A DNA stretch of 64,000 bases from QHVT01 sp036399015 (GTDB lineage Bacteria; Acidobacteriota; Thermoanaerobaculia; Gp7-AA8): assembly GCA_036399015.1 (NCBI GenBank), contig DASWNW010000089.1, positions 1 through 64,000 of the forward strand, in the 5' to 3' direction. Position numbers and translations under genes: made by a program. Position 1 is the first letter of the stretch, and each line of letters starts with the position of its first letter. Under the pieces are notes generated by a model. The model had not been told where the DNA came from and made no database searches. It saw only the letters and a list, made by a program, of their open reading frames with translations. This document shows, one piece after another, positions 14,540-23,321 of the stretch.

Positions 14540-15801
14540 CGGTTCCGGAGGCGGATCGTCTGCGCGACGAGGTTCCCGTCCCAGTCCTGGAAGGCCTGAA
14601 TCACGACCGAGTCGTTCGCACGGAGCGTCGAGGCGTTGGCGTACCCGCCGGCGTTCGTCCGGACGGAGAACTCGCGCGCCACCCACACCCGCACCACCTG
14701 GTTCGTGTCGCGGTCGCGGAAGCCGATCGTGTCGCCCCCCTCGAGCGTCTCCGTCACCGTTCCGGTGAGCGTGACCAGCCCGTACCGGCGGGTGGGCTCG
14801 GGCGTATCGCGGCCCCCGGTACCACCGCCGGCGTCACCGCTCGTGCCGAAGCGGACCGTCGAGGCGAGATACATGTCGCCGACGCGGTTCATGCTGCCGG
14901 TGATCTCCACCCGGTCGCCCACGCGGACGTCCCGCGCGCGCAGGATGTCGCCGCGTGCATCCTCGGCGTTGCGCATGTCGACGCGGACCTCGCCGCGGCC
15001 GTCATCGACGTAGATGTAGTCGAGTCCCGGCTCCACGCGTGTGACCCGCCCCTCCAGCACGCCGATCGTGGCGCCGCCGACGCCGCCGCCCGGTACGGTC
15101 CCGGCGTCCTGCACCGAGATCGTCACGTCGATGCGGGTGGCGGTGATCTCGTCCGCCTGCGCGTCACGCGCGTCGGCCTCGATCCTCACGCGGTCGCCGA
15201 CCTCCAGGTTCGTGACCTGGTACTGCTGGCCGCGGTACCAGACCGGCGTGGTGCGGCGCGTGTTGACGGTGACCATGCGGCGGGTCGTGGTCTCGACGAC
15301 CAGGCGCCCGTCGCGCTCGTTGATCTGCCGCACGGTGCCCTCGAGGAACCCGCCGCTGCGGTCGTACGTGCCGGCGCGCGGCGTGGTCGGCGTGGAGACG
15401 TCGCGCTGCGGATCGCGCGACTGGCCGACGCCGGTCGGAGCGGCCGCTACGGCGCGTCCGAGGAGCGTGATCCGCTGGGCGCCGTAGACGCCGCCGTCAC
15501 GGAGCGGACCGCGGATCTCGACGCGGTCGCCTTCCCGCAGGTTGGAGAAGCCGCTTGCGCCGACGAATACCTCCGGCTTGTCGTTGATGACGGTGCCGAA
15601 CCCGTGGTACGTCGTGGTTACGGGGTCGGCTTCATAGACCATGACGGTCCGGGCCGCGTCGTCCATCTGGAGCTGCAGCCGGTTGCGAGACTCTTCCAGG
15701 TCGATGACCGTCCCCACCATCGTACGGTCTTGCCCGAAAGAGGACACCGCAACGAGGACACAGATCGCCCAAACTGCTGAAATTCGCAGGTTTCGTGTCA
15801 T
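14536..15801 (-). CDS. Exported protein with repeated DUF5666/OB-fold-like domains
   Basis: This 421-residue protein has a signal peptide ending near SSFGQ, so it is probably periplasmic. ATG 15801 is chosen for its strong GGAGG six bases upstream; an in-frame extension to 15867 lacks one. The body is four or so beta-rich modules of about 70-90 residues. Each has a GTV/GRV strand start and a GDRVRI/GDRVEI signature (near 90, 205, 300), typical of DUF5666-like OB folds. Gly/Pro/Thr-rich linkers join them. Ligand unknown; binding of oligosaccharide, nucleic acid or metal cannot be decided. Confidence 0.7.
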   Translation of the reverse strand: MTRNLRISAVWAICVLVAVSSFGQDRTMVGTVIDLEESRNRLQLQMDDAARTVMVYEADPVTTTYHGFGTVINDKPEVFVGASGFSNLREGDRVEIRGPLRDGGVYGAQRITLLGRAVAAAPTGVGQSRDPQRDVSTPTTPRAGTYDRSGGFLEGTVRQINERDGRLVVETTTRRMVTVNTRRTTPVWYRGQQYQVTNLEVGDRVRIEADARDAQADEITATRIDVTISVQDAGTVPGGGVGGATIGVLEGRVTRVEPGLDYIYVDDGRGEVRVDMRNAEDARGDILRARDVRVGDRVEITGSMNRVGDMYLASTVRFGTSGDAGGGTGGRDTPEPTRRYGLVTLTGTVTETLEGGDTIGFRDRDTNQVVRVWVAREFSVRTNAGGYANASTLRANDSVVIQAFQDWDGNLVAQTIRLRNR

Positions 15802-15841
15802 TTGACCTCCTAACTGGACCGGAGAGGCGCAAACGGCGCGC

Positions 15842-17122
15842 CTATCTTTGAGACACGGTCCGGCCACCGATCACGCTCCGCCGTACGGCGCGGTCGTCCC
15901 CCATGAAGATGAGGCCGGCCAGGAGGTCTTCGAGCGAGGAGGCGCGCCCGGTGCGCATCGCCAGGAGAGGCGTCGCGGCGAGGTCGAGCACGAGGAAGTC
16001 GGCCGACTTGCCGGCCTCGAGGCTGCCGGTCTCGCCGTCGAGCGTCAGCGCCCTCGCGCCGCCGAGCGTGGCGAGATACCAGAGGTGGAACGGGCTCAGC
16101 GAGACGTTCTGGACCTGCTGCACCTTGTACGCGTCCGCCATGGCGTTGAAGAGGGAGGGCGTGGTGCCGGCGCCGATGTCGGTGCCGAGGCCGACCACCA
16201 CCCCCGCCTCCAGCACGCGGTGCAGAGGGAAGAGGCCGCTGCCGAGGAAGAGGTTCGAGTTGGGGCAGTGGGCGACGCGCGAGCCGCGGCGGGCGAGGAG
16301 ATCGAGCTCCTCCGCGGTCAGCCAGACGCCGTGCGCGAGCACGGTGCGCTCGTCGAGCAGGCCGTAGCGGTCGTAGACGTCGGCGTACTCCGCCTCGGGG
16401 AAGAGCTCCTGGACCCACTGCACCTCGTTCCGGTTCTCGGAGATGTGCGAGTGCACCCAGGCGCCGGGGAACTCCTTCTTGAGCTGCCCCGCGCATTCGA
16501 GCAGCTCGGGCGTCGAGGTCGGCGCGAAGCGGGGCGTGATGGCGTAGCGCAGCAGGCCGCGGCCGTGCCATTTCTGCAGGAGGGCGCGGCATTCGTCGTA
16601 CGACTGCTGCGGCGACCGGTCGAGCAGGTACTCCGGCGCGTTGCGGTCCATCATCGTCTTGCCGACGATGCCCCGGAACCCGCGCCGCTCCGCCTCCTCG
16701 AAGAAGATCTCGGTGGCGGGGGAGTGGATGGTGGAGAAGATGAGCGCGCAGAGCGTCCCGTTGCGCAGCAGCTCGTCGTAGAACGCTTTCGCGACGCGGC
16801 GCGCGTGCTCCGGATCCTCGAACTTCCGCTCGGTGGGGAAGGTGTAGCGGTTCAGCCACTCGAGGAGATGACCGCCGTACGAGCCGATCATCTCGAGCTG
16901 GGGGGCGTGGAGGTGCGTGTCGACGAAACCGGGGGTGATCAGCTGGCCGGAGAGGTCGACGACCTCGCCGCCCGGTGCGTCTGCCCAGTCGCCGACACCT
17001 TCGATGATGCCTTCTTCATCGACCGCGACGTAGCCGTCCTCGAAATAACGGTGCGACCCCTCGACGCCGGCCGCGAACGGGTCCGCAACCGGCGTGAACA
17101 CGCGCGCGCGATAAACCTGCAC
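15842..17122 (-). CDS. guaD: Guanine deaminase
   Basis: This 426-residue zinc amidohydrolase converts guanine to xanthine in purine salvage or catabolism. Metal-binding motifs are in order: PGFVDTHLH near 64-72, HSHISE near 226-231 (which also carries the catalytic Glu), LAHGV near 264, and GLGTDIGAG near 311 with the metal aspartate. The length and the THLHAPQ variant fit guanine deaminases better than chlorohydrolase-type relatives. It begins a minus-strand run with the DUF5666-like gene 40 bp downstream. A related aminopurine or 8-oxoguanine deaminase activity is the alternative. Confidence 0.85.
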   Translation of the reverse strand: MQVYRARVFTPVADPFAAGVEGSHRYFEDGYVAVDEEGIIEGVGDWADAPGGEVVDLSGQLITPGFVDTHLHAPQLEMIGSYGGHLLEWLNRYTFPTERKFEDPEHARRVAKAFYDELLRNGTLCALIFSTIHSPATEIFFEEAERRGFRGIVGKTMMDRNAPEYLLDRSPQQSYDECRALLQKWHGRGLLRYAITPRFAPTSTPELLECAGQLKKEFPGAWVHSHISENRNEVQWVQELFPEAEYADVYDRYGLLDERTVLAHGVWLTAEELDLLARRGSRVAHCPNSNLFLGSGLFPLHRVLEAGVVVGLGTDIGAGTTPSLFNAMADAYKVQQVQNVSLSPFHLWYLATLGGARALTLDGETGSLEAGKSADFLVLDLAATPLLAMRTGRASSLEDLLAGLIFMGDDRAVRRSVIGGRTVSQR

Positions 17123-17148
17123 GGCCTCATTGTACGGTCACGAGGCGG

Positions 17149-18075
17149 TCAGAAATCCGGCAGTTCCTCGTCGCGCGTTCCCGCCTGCACCAGCTTCTCG
17201 AGCACCGCGGCCTGGCTCTTCGTTGTGACCACCTCGTCCGAGGGGACGAGGTCGTCGAGCGAGGCGGTGAGCGTGAGGGAGCTCTTCGTGACGGAGTCCA
17301 TGAACGAAGGCTCGCGCGGCGGCTGGAGGATCGACAACTGCTCCGCCGAACGGCGGCGGGCAGCGCGCTCCTCGGCTTCGCGGAAATTTGCCTCGAAGCG
17401 GAGGAGGGTGTTCTCCAGCTTGAGATAGAGCTCGCACGTGGCGCGCACATCCTCCAGGCAGTACACCGCGATGTCCTCGTGACGGCCGGCGCGGTACAGC
17501 GTCTCCACCGCCCTTCCGTCCATCCCCTCGGTCTTCGAGCTGACGATGCCGAACGTCTTGCAGGCCAGGTCGAGGTTGAACCGCATCTGCCGCGGGTTCA
17601 GCGTGCCGTTGAAGTTCAGCACCTCGCGCAGATCGCAGTTCGGATGGAAGCGGTAGCGGTTGCCGACCAGGTCGCGCTTCGGCGCGAGACCGTGGATGGC
17701 CGAGCGGATCATGAGGAACGGCCCGTCGAACTGCCGGCCGTTGAAGGAGATGAAGCGATCGTCCTTGTCGAGGTAGTCCCAGAACTTCTCGAGGATCTGC
17801 TTCTCGCTCCCCGAGATCATGGTACGGGTGCCTTCGCGCCGCGTGATGACCTCGGTCTGCCCCGGCACCTCGTACATCGCGCAGGAGCGCCCGGTCTCGG
17901 CATTCACGATGCCGATCGTCACGATCTTGCCGGTGAACGGCGAGAGCGCACCGCGGCGCTTCTCCTCCTCCGCCTCCGCCTCGTTCATCCCCTTGATGAG
18001 GTATTCGCGGACGTAGGAGTCGTGCTCCTCCCACGGAGTGCCGACGGTCTCGATGTCGATGACGAGTTTTTTCAT
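17149..18075 (-). CDS. Predicted 3'-5' exonuclease, DEDDy family (PolB-like)
   Basis: This 308-residue protein has a DnaQ/RNase H-like nuclease fold. Exo I is D7 and E9 in VIDIET, Exo II is N112 and D117 in FNGRQFD, and Exo III is Y205/D209 in YCLED, the YxxxD spacing that defines DEDDy enzymes. It resembles the stand-alone family related to the exonuclease domain of DNA polymerase B. The C-terminal 70 residues are low complexity and charged. It lies between guanine deaminase and mdh on the minus strand. A DNA-repair or RNA-processing role is inferred from the fold only. Confidence 0.8.
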   Translation of the reverse strand: MKKLVIDIETVGTPWEEHDSYVREYLIKGMNEAEAEEEKRRGALSPFTGKIVTIGIVNAETGRSCAMYEVPGQTEVITRREGTRTMISGSEKQILEKFWDYLDKDDRFISFNGRQFDGPFLMIRSAIHGLAPKRDLVGNRYRFHPNCDLREVLNFNGTLNPRQMRFNLDLACKTFGIVSSKTEGMDGRAVETLYRAGRHEDIAVYCLEDVRATCELYLKLENTLLRFEANFREAEERAARRRSAEQLSILQPPREPSFMDSVTKSSLTLTASLDDLVPSDEVVTTKSQAAVLEKLVQAGTRDEELPDF

Positions 18076-18118
18076 GCGCTGAACCGTAAGGAACGGGACC
18101 CGCAGTTATTTTAACACG

Positions 18119-19048
18119 TCACGCGGCGGTTTTCAGCTTGTCGAACAGCTCCTGGACGGCATCGGCGGAGTGCTTGAGCGCCGCCGCCTCGTCGGCCTCG
18201 AGCTTGATCTCGATGATCTGTTCGAGCCCGTTCGCGCCGAGCTTCACCGGCACGCCGACATAGAGATTGTTGTAGCCGTACTCGCCGGTGAGGTAGGCGG
18301 CGCACGGGAGGATCTTGCGCTTGTCCTTCAGGATCGCCTCGACCATCTCGACGGTCGACGCGCCCGGCGCGTACCAGGCCGAGGTCTTGAGGAGGTTGAC
18401 GATCTCCGCGCCCCCGTTGCGGGTGCGCTCGACGATCGCGTCGATGCGGTCCTTCGCGATCAGCTCCGTGATGGGGATACCGGCGACGGTGGAGTAGCGC
18501 GGCAGCGGGACCATGGTGTCGCCGTGGCCGCCGAGGACGAAGGCGTGCGTGTTCTCGACCGAGACGTTCAGCTCCATGGCGATGAAGGCGCGCATACGGG
18601 CGGAGTCGAGGACGCCGGCCATGCCGAGGACGCGCTCGCGGGGGAACTTCGAGACGCGGCGGGCGACTTCGCACATCGCGTCGAGCGGGTTCGAGACGAC
18701 GATGATGATGGAGTTCGGCGAGCGGCTCGCCACCTCGCGCGTTACGGCGGCCACGATCTCCTCGTTCTTCCAGAGCAGGTCGTCGCGGCTCATGCCCGGC
18801 TTGCGCGGCAGTCCCGCGGTGATGACCACGACGTCGGAGTTCTCGGTGCCGTCATAGTTGTTCGTGCCGCGCAGGATCGAGTCGTACTTCTCGACCGGGG
18901 CCGTCTCCATCATGTCGAGCGACTTGCCCTGCGGGACGCCCTCGACGATGTCGACGAGAACGACGTCCGCGAGCTCCTTGAGAGCGATACCCTGTGCGAC
19001 GGTGGCGCCGACATTGCCTGCGCCCACCACGGTGACTTTCGTTTTCAT
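18119..19048 (-). CDS. mdh: Malate dehydrogenase (LDH-like type)
   Basis: This 309-residue TCA-cycle enzyme interconverts malate and oxaloacetate with NAD(H). Counting from ATG 19048, the glycine motif is GAGNVG (9-14), D33 contacts the NAD ribose, and R82/R88 lie in the LPRKPGMSR loop (R82 gives malate rather than lactate specificity). R151 and H175 (GGHGD) complete the active site. A longer frame to 19069 exists, but it would overlap the divergent ligase start. No clear SD. It is the first gene of a minus-strand pair with the exonuclease. Confidence 0.93.
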   Translation of the reverse strand: MKTKVTVVGAGNVGATVAQGIALKELADVVLVDIVEGVPQGKSLDMMETAPVEKYDSILRGTNNYDGTENSDVVVITAGLPRKPGMSRDDLLWKNEEIVAAVTREVASRSPNSIIIVVSNPLDAMCEVARRVSKFPRERVLGMAGVLDSARMRAFIAMELNVSVENTHAFVLGGHGDTMVPLPRYSTVAGIPITELIAKDRIDAIVERTRNGGAEIVNLLKTSAWYAPGASTVEMVEAILKDKRKILPCAAYLTGEYGYNNLYVGVPVKLGANGLEQIIEIKLEADEAAALKHSADAVQELFDKLKTAA

Positions 19049-19068
19049 GGCGGCGGATTCTATCGTCA

Positions 19069-20691
19069 ATGCTTTCTGACTTCACCACCACCGCGAACGC
19101 CATCGCGGCGACCACCAAGAAAAGCGAGAAAGAGCGAATCCTCGCGGAGTACCTGCGCACGCTCGACGACGCCTCGCTGGAGCGCGCGGTGGTGTTTTTC
19201 TCCGGCTCGCCCTTCGCCCGGCGGGAGGAGCGGGTGGCGGGCGTCGGCGGCGCCGCGATCGCCGACGCGGTCGTCGAGGCGACCGGGCGGACGCACGAGG
19301 AAGTGTGGGCGCCGTGGCCGAAGTACGCGGATCCCGGTGACACGATCGCCGAGTCCTTTCCGCACGACCCGTCGCGCGACATCACTCTGACGGAGCTCGG
19401 CGAGTATTTCGAGCGGCTCGCGGCGACGCAGGGCGCCGGCGCGAAGAAGGACGTCCTGGCGGAGCTCTTCCGGAAGGTCGATGCGCAGGGCGCCCGCTAT
19501 GTCGTGAAGATCCTGACGCGCGAGCTGCGCATCGGCCTCGTGGAGGGGCTGGTGGAGTCGTCGATCGCCAAGGCCTTCGGCGGGAAGCTCGTCGACGTGC
19601 GGCAGGCGAACATGTTCACCGGCGACATCGGCGCGACGGCGCTGCTAGCGAAGAGCGACGCGCTTTCGACGGCCGGGATGACGCTCTTCCAGCCGTTCGC
19701 GTTCATGCTCGCGCAGCCGGAGGAGAACCCGGCCGAGATCGTGGCCGCCCTCGGCGCCGGCGCGATCGCCGACGACAAATACGACGGCATCCGCGCGCAG
19801 ATCCACACCGACGGCAGCGAGGTACGCATCTACTCGCGCACGCTCGACAACGTCACGCACCGGTTCCCCGAGGTGGAGAAGGCGGCGCGCGACCTGGGCC
19901 GGAGCGTCATTCTCGACGGCGAGATTGTCGCCTTCAGCGATCGCATCCTGCCGTTCGCGATCATCCAGAAGAGACTCGGACGGCGCGTGGTGAGCGACAA
20001 GCTGCTGGCCGAGGCGCCGGTGGTCTTCTTCGCGTTCGACCTGCTCTTCCTCGACGGCGAGGCGCTGTTCGAGAAGCCGCTCCGTGAGCGGCTGGCGCTG
20101 ATGCGGGAGCTCGTGCGTGGCGGCGCGATCCGGCTCGGCCATTCCAGCGAAGTCCGCGACGCCGCCCACGTCGACGAGCTCTTCGACGCCGCGCGCGTAC
20201 GGGCGAACGAGGGGCTGGTGGTGAAGGACCCCGCTTCGATCTACACGCCGGGACGCCGCGGCAAGTCGTGGCTCAAGTACAAGAAGGCGCTGGCGACGCT
20301 CGACTGCGTGGTGACGTCGGCGCAGTACGGGAACGGGCGGCGGCGGGCGGTGCTCTCCGACCTCACCTTCGCCGTGCTGAAGGACCGCGAGCTGGTGAAC
20401 ATCGGCAAGGCGTACTCCGGCCTCACCGACGTCGAGATCGCCGACATGACGGAGCACTTCAAGCGCACCACCCGCGAGCGCCACGGTCCGGTTCACGTGG
20501 TCGAGCCGACCGTCGTGCTCGAGATCGCCTTCGATCGCATTCAGGAATCGAAACGGCACAAGTCGGGCTACGCGCTGCGCTTTCCCCGCATCGTGCGCAT
20601 CCGCGACGACAAGAATCTCGAGCAGATCTCAACCATCGACGAGGTTCGCCGTATCTACGAGGGGCAGTTGCTGCGGGAAGAAGGAGAGTAA
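19069..20691 (+). CDS. ATP-dependent DNA ligase
   Basis: This 540-residue enzyme has an N-terminal DNA-binding domain (about 1-200), a nucleotidyltransferase core and an OB domain. The adenylated lysine is K237 in DDKYDG (motif I KxDG). Later motifs include DGEIVAF (III), FDLLFLDG (IIIa-like), EGLVVKD (IV) and WLKYKK (V). This is the LIG1/archaeal-type architecture, found as an accessory ligase beside NAD-dependent LigA in several bacterial phyla. It probably serves repair. Its start lies 20 bases from the divergent mdh start, so both promoters must be compact or overlapping. Confidence 0.9.
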   Translation: MLSDFTTTANAIAATTKKSEKERILAEYLRTLDDASLERAVVFFSGSPFARREERVAGVGGAAIADAVVEATGRTHEEVWAPWPKYADPGDTIAESFPHDPSRDITLTELGEYFERLAATQGAGAKKDVLAELFRKVDAQGARYVVKILTRELRIGLVEGLVESSIAKAFGGKLVDVRQANMFTGDIGATALLAKSDALSTAGMTLFQPFAFMLAQPEENPAEIVAALGAGAIADDKYDGIRAQIHTDGSEVRIYSRTLDNVTHRFPEVEKAARDLGRSVILDGEIVAFSDRILPFAIIQKRLGRRVVSDKLLAEAPVVFFAFDLLFLDGEALFEKPLRERLALMRELVRGGAIRLGHSSEVRDAAHVDELFDAARVRANEGLVVKDPASIYTPGRRGKSWLKYKKALATLDCVVTSAQYGNGRRRAVLSDLTFAVLKDRELVNIGKAYSGLTDVEIADMTEHFKRTTRERHGPVHVVEPTVVLEIAFDRIQESKRHKSGYALRFPRIVRIRDDKNLEQISTIDEVRRIYEGQLLREEGE

Positions 20692-20696
20692 GGAAG

Positions 20697-20885
20697 ATGC
20701 CGCTTTATCGTTCGCGCCGTTCCAGCATCATCGCCGGAGTCTGCGGCGGCCTCGCCGAATGGCTCGGCTGGAGCCCGACGCTCGTGCGCGTGCTCTACGT
20801 GGCCGGCTCGCTGATCTCGGTCGCGTTCCCGGGGCTGATCGTCTACATCATCCTGTGGGTGGTGATGCCGAAGGCGCCGTACTAG
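20697..20885 (+). CDS. PspC-domain small membrane protein
   Basis: This 62-residue protein matches a minimal PspC domain: basic start YRSRRSSIIAGVCGGLAEW, then SPTLVRVLYV and a hydrophobic helix ending LWVVMPKA. AAGGAG lies a few bases upstream and the gene starts five bases after the ligase stop. Minimal PspC proteins are inner-membrane proteins linked by homology to envelope stress responses; no other psp gene is visible here. Its 3' end overlaps the convergent receiver gene by 38 bp. Confidence 0.8.
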   Translation: MPLYRSRRSSIIAGVCGGLAEWLGWSPTLVRVLYVAGSLISVAFPGLIVYIILWVVMPKAPY

Positions 20886-21267
20886 CGGTCTCGCGGCTGC
20901 ACCGGCTGCGGACGTACGCCGCCACGTCGACCGGGTCGACCGGCTTCGCGAAGATCGCCTTCACCACGTGCCGGTCGCCCGGATCGGTGAAGAGCACGCG
21001 GTCGGGGTAGCCGGTCACGGCGACGACGGCGAGCTTCGGCGCGGTGCGGGCGATGTGGGCGACGATCGAGGAGCCGTGGATGCTCGGGAGGAGCATGTCC
21101 AGGATGACGCAGCAGTAGCCGTTCGCCCTTTCGTTCAGCGCCTGGACGGCCTCGCGGCCGTTCACCGCCAGCTCCACCGTCAGCTCGGCCCGCTGCAGTG
21201 CGATCTCCATCGCATAGCGCAGCCCCTCATCGTCTTCCACCAGCAGGACTTTGTGCTCGTTCGCCAT
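20848..21267 (-). CDS. Single-domain response regulator (receiver only)
   Basis: This 139-residue CheY-like receiver without an output domain has acidic pocket E11-D12-D13, phospho-acceptor D57 in VILDMLLP, T85 in AVTGY and K108 in FAKPVD. The C-terminal 20 residues are a Ser/Ala/Pro tail that lies over the 3' end of pspC. ATG 21267 is preferred since the receiver begins there; the open frame extends to 21333 without family similarity. No kinase gene adjoins it. It probably acts in a phosphorelay or by protein contact. Confidence 0.85.
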   Translation of the reverse strand: MANEHKVLLVEDDEGLRYAMEIALQRAELTVELAVNGREAVQALNERANGYCCVILDMLLPSIHGSSIVAHIARTAPKLAVVAVTGYPDRVLFTDPGDRHVVKAIFAKPVDPVDVAAYVRSRCSRETASTAPSASPPTG

Positions 21268-21314
21268 GGAGGGCGGAACTATACCGTACGGCCGTTTGCT
21301 ATGCTCCGCGACTG

Positions 21315-22442
21315 ATGCCGACGGTCCAGACATCCGGCGATACGTTCATCGCCGCGCCGCCGCAAGAGCTCGTGCTTCCGGACGGCTTCCGCTTCCTGCA
21401 CGGGCAGACCCTCGCCCCCTTCACGATCGTCTACGAGACGTTCGGGGAGCTGAACGCCGACCGCTCCAACGCCGTCCTGGTCTGCCACGCCCTCTCCGCG
21501 AGCGCGCACGCCGCCGGGAAGTACAGCGACACGCCCGACGAGAAGCCCGGGTGGTGGGACGGGCTGATCGGCTACGGCAAGGCCATCGACCTCGAGCGCC
21601 ACTTCGTCGTCTGCGTGAACCTTCCCGGCTCGCCGTTCGGCACCACCGCGCCGAAGTCGGTCGATCCCGCCACCGGCACACCCTACGGCTCCCGCTACCC
21701 CTGGCCGACGATCGAGGACATGGTCGAGTCGCAGAAGCTCGTCCTCGAGCACCTGGGCATCTCGCGGCTGCAGGCGATCGCCGGCGGCTCGCTCGGCGGC
21801 ATGCAGGTGCTGATGTGGGCGGCCATGTACCCGGAGTTCACCGACGCCATCATCGCCATGGCCTGCGGCTCGGCCGTCCCCGTGACCGGCATCGCCTGGC
21901 ACATCCTCGGCCGCAAGATCATCGAGACCGACGCCCGCTTCAACGGCGGCGACTACTACGCCGAAGAGGGCGACCTGCGCGGCCTGCAGGTCGCGCGCAT
22001 GCTCGGCCACATGACCTATCTCTCAGCGCAGTCGCTGCAGCGGAAGTTCGGCCGCCGCCGGCGCGGCAGCACGCGGCAGTTCGAGATCGACTCCTACTTC
22101 GAGTACCAGGGGAAGAAGTTCGCCACGCTGTACGACGCGAACTCCTACATCCGCGTGCAGGCGGCGATGGACGAGATGGACCTCGAGGAGCAGTACGGCA
22201 GCCTGCACGCCGCGTTCGAGCGCTGGCGCGGGCGGTCGCTGATCGTGTCGTTCGACACCGACTGGCTCTTCCCCCCGTCCGAGAGCGCGCGCGTCACCGC
22301 CGCCCTGAGCGCGAACGGCACGCCGGTGCAGCACGAGGAGATCGTGTCGCCGAACGGCCACGACACGTTCCTCATCGACTTTCACCTGATCGACGGGCTC
22401 GTGCGCGATTTCCTCAGCGAAACCTCGCGTCCGGCTCGCTGA
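21315..22442 (+). CDS. metX: MetX-family acyltransferase (homoserine/serine O-acyltransferase)
   Basis: This 375-residue alpha/beta-hydrolase acyltransferase, probably cytoplasmic, would activate homoserine for methionine synthesis. The nucleophile is S159 in GGSLGGMQ; the acid is D in FDTDWLFPP and the base H in NGHDTF. Two family signatures are altered: GYGK replaces the common GPGK, and the segment after VCVN reads GSPFGTTAP instead of a GSCxGSTGP-like form. These lie near the acyl and amino-acid sites, so acetyl versus succinyl donor and homoserine versus serine acceptor are open. It is divergent from the receiver gene. Confidence 0.8.
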   Translation: MPTVQTSGDTFIAAPPQELVLPDGFRFLHGQTLAPFTIVYETFGELNADRSNAVLVCHALSASAHAAGKYSDTPDEKPGWWDGLIGYGKAIDLERHFVVCVNLPGSPFGTTAPKSVDPATGTPYGSRYPWPTIEDMVESQKLVLEHLGISRLQAIAGGSLGGMQVLMWAAMYPEFTDAIIAMACGSAVPVTGIAWHILGRKIIETDARFNGGDYYAEEGDLRGLQVARMLGHMTYLSAQSLQRKFGRRRRGSTRQFEIDSYFEYQGKKFATLYDANSYIRVQAAMDEMDLEEQYGSLHAAFERWRGRSLIVSFDTDWLFPPSESARVTAALSANGTPVQHEEIVSPNGHDTFLIDFHLIDGLVRDFLSETSRPAR

Positions 22443-22734
22443 GCAGCTCGACCTCGTCGAGTGTGGCGATGCCGTTGCCGCCGTCGACCAGCCGGTAGCC
22501 GACCGCGATCGTCCCGTCGTCGAGACGCTCCGCCTGGATGAGGATCACCGGCGTCTCCTCGCCGACGCCTTCCTCCTGCACGATCGCGCACTTGGGAAGG
22601 TCGAGCTCCACCGGCTCGCCACCGACCGCAAACACGGCGCGCCCTTCCTCGACGTCACGGTCGGTGGCGGTGCGCCCCTCAACGTGCGGCGTTTTCCGCC
22701 ACGTCTTCAGGTCGACCGGACCCCACTCGCTCAT
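22414..22734 (-). CDS. Hypothetical protein
   Basis: This 106-residue, acidic, soluble protein has no recognised family. It has a central VELDLPKCAIVQEE strand-rich stretch and a DDGTIAVGYRLVDGGNG turn. It overlaps the 3' end of metX by 29 bp (convergent) and the 3' end of the VanZ-like gene by 56 bp (same strand). The overlaps and codon pattern make it plausible but not certain. Confidence 0.5.
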   Translation of the reverse strand: MSEWGPVDLKTWRKTPHVEGRTATDRDVEEGRAVFAVGGEPVELDLPKCAIVQEEGVGEETPVILIQAERLDDGTIAVGYRLVDGGNGIATLDEVELLSEPDARFR

Positions 22735-23215
22735 GCGTCAAAGCATATCGTGCGAGGAGCGCCAGGGCACCGGCGGCCGCGTTGAAGGCGACGTCGCGCA
22801 GGTCGTAGTAGCGCGACGGCAGCAGCGCCTGGATTCCCTCGTCGAGCCACCCGGCGGCGATGACGAAGACGAGCGCAACCCGGTAGCGGCGGAAGGACTC
22901 GTACGCGAGCAACGCCACCACGCCGTACTGGATGAAGTGGATCTTCTCCTCCGGGCTGTCCATCGGCAGGATGACGGCGGCGTAGACAACCGCGGTACCG
23001 AACAGCGTGAAGACGGTCCGCCAGGAACGCCGGCGTGGCGCGCGGAAGATCACCCAGAGCATCAGCGCGCCGGCGAGCGCGAACGAGCTCGCGACCGCGA
23101 TGCGCATCCACCCGCTGTCGCGAAGGTAGTTCGCGAACGGGCGGACGACGCCGAGCGTGGCGTAGATCGCGAGCAGCCAGACGGCGAGCGCGACGCGGGC
23201 GATGCGGGGAGACAT
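22679..23215 (-). CDS. VanZ-like membrane protein
   Basis: This 178-residue protein has four or five hydrophobic segments. VanZ-like signatures are present: EEKIHFIQYGVVALL (the ExxHfxxY-like motif), then AGWLDEGIQALLPSRYYDLRDVAFNAAAG, which matches the conserved DE-Q-PxR-D-xDxxxN pattern. VanZ proteins are linked in some bacteria to teicoplanin resistance, but most chromosomal members have no known role. A hypothetical gene starts inside its 3' end. The element at 23256-23311 separates it from topA. Confidence 0.78.
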   Translation of the reverse strand: MSPRIARVALAVWLLAIYATLGVVRPFANYLRDSGWMRIAVASSFALAGALMLWVIFRAPRRRSWRTVFTLFGTAVVYAAVILPMDSPEEKIHFIQYGVVALLAYESFRRYRVALVFVIAAGWLDEGIQALLPSRYYDLRDVAFNAAAGALALLARYALTHERVGSGRPEDVAENAAR

Positions 23216-23255
23216 CGGGAGTAATACGGACGACCCGGCGCGTTCGTCGTGCTCT

Positions 23256-23311
23256 CTGGAGCAACGGGCTCTTAGCCCGTTGGGCGCCGGACTGAGAGCC
23301 CGGCACTCCAG
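23256..23311. repeat. Cloverleaf-like palindromic element between topA and vanZ-like gene
   Basis: The outer arms CTGGAG (23256-23261) and CTCCAG (23306-23311) enclose two hairpins: AACGGGCT-CTT-AGCCCGTT (23263-23281) and GCCGG...CCGGC (23286-23304). The transcript could form a three-way junction. A simpler relative with the same GGGCT-AGCCC core lies at 52068-52098. Confidence 0.7.
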
Positions 23312-23321
23312 GGGGATCGCG

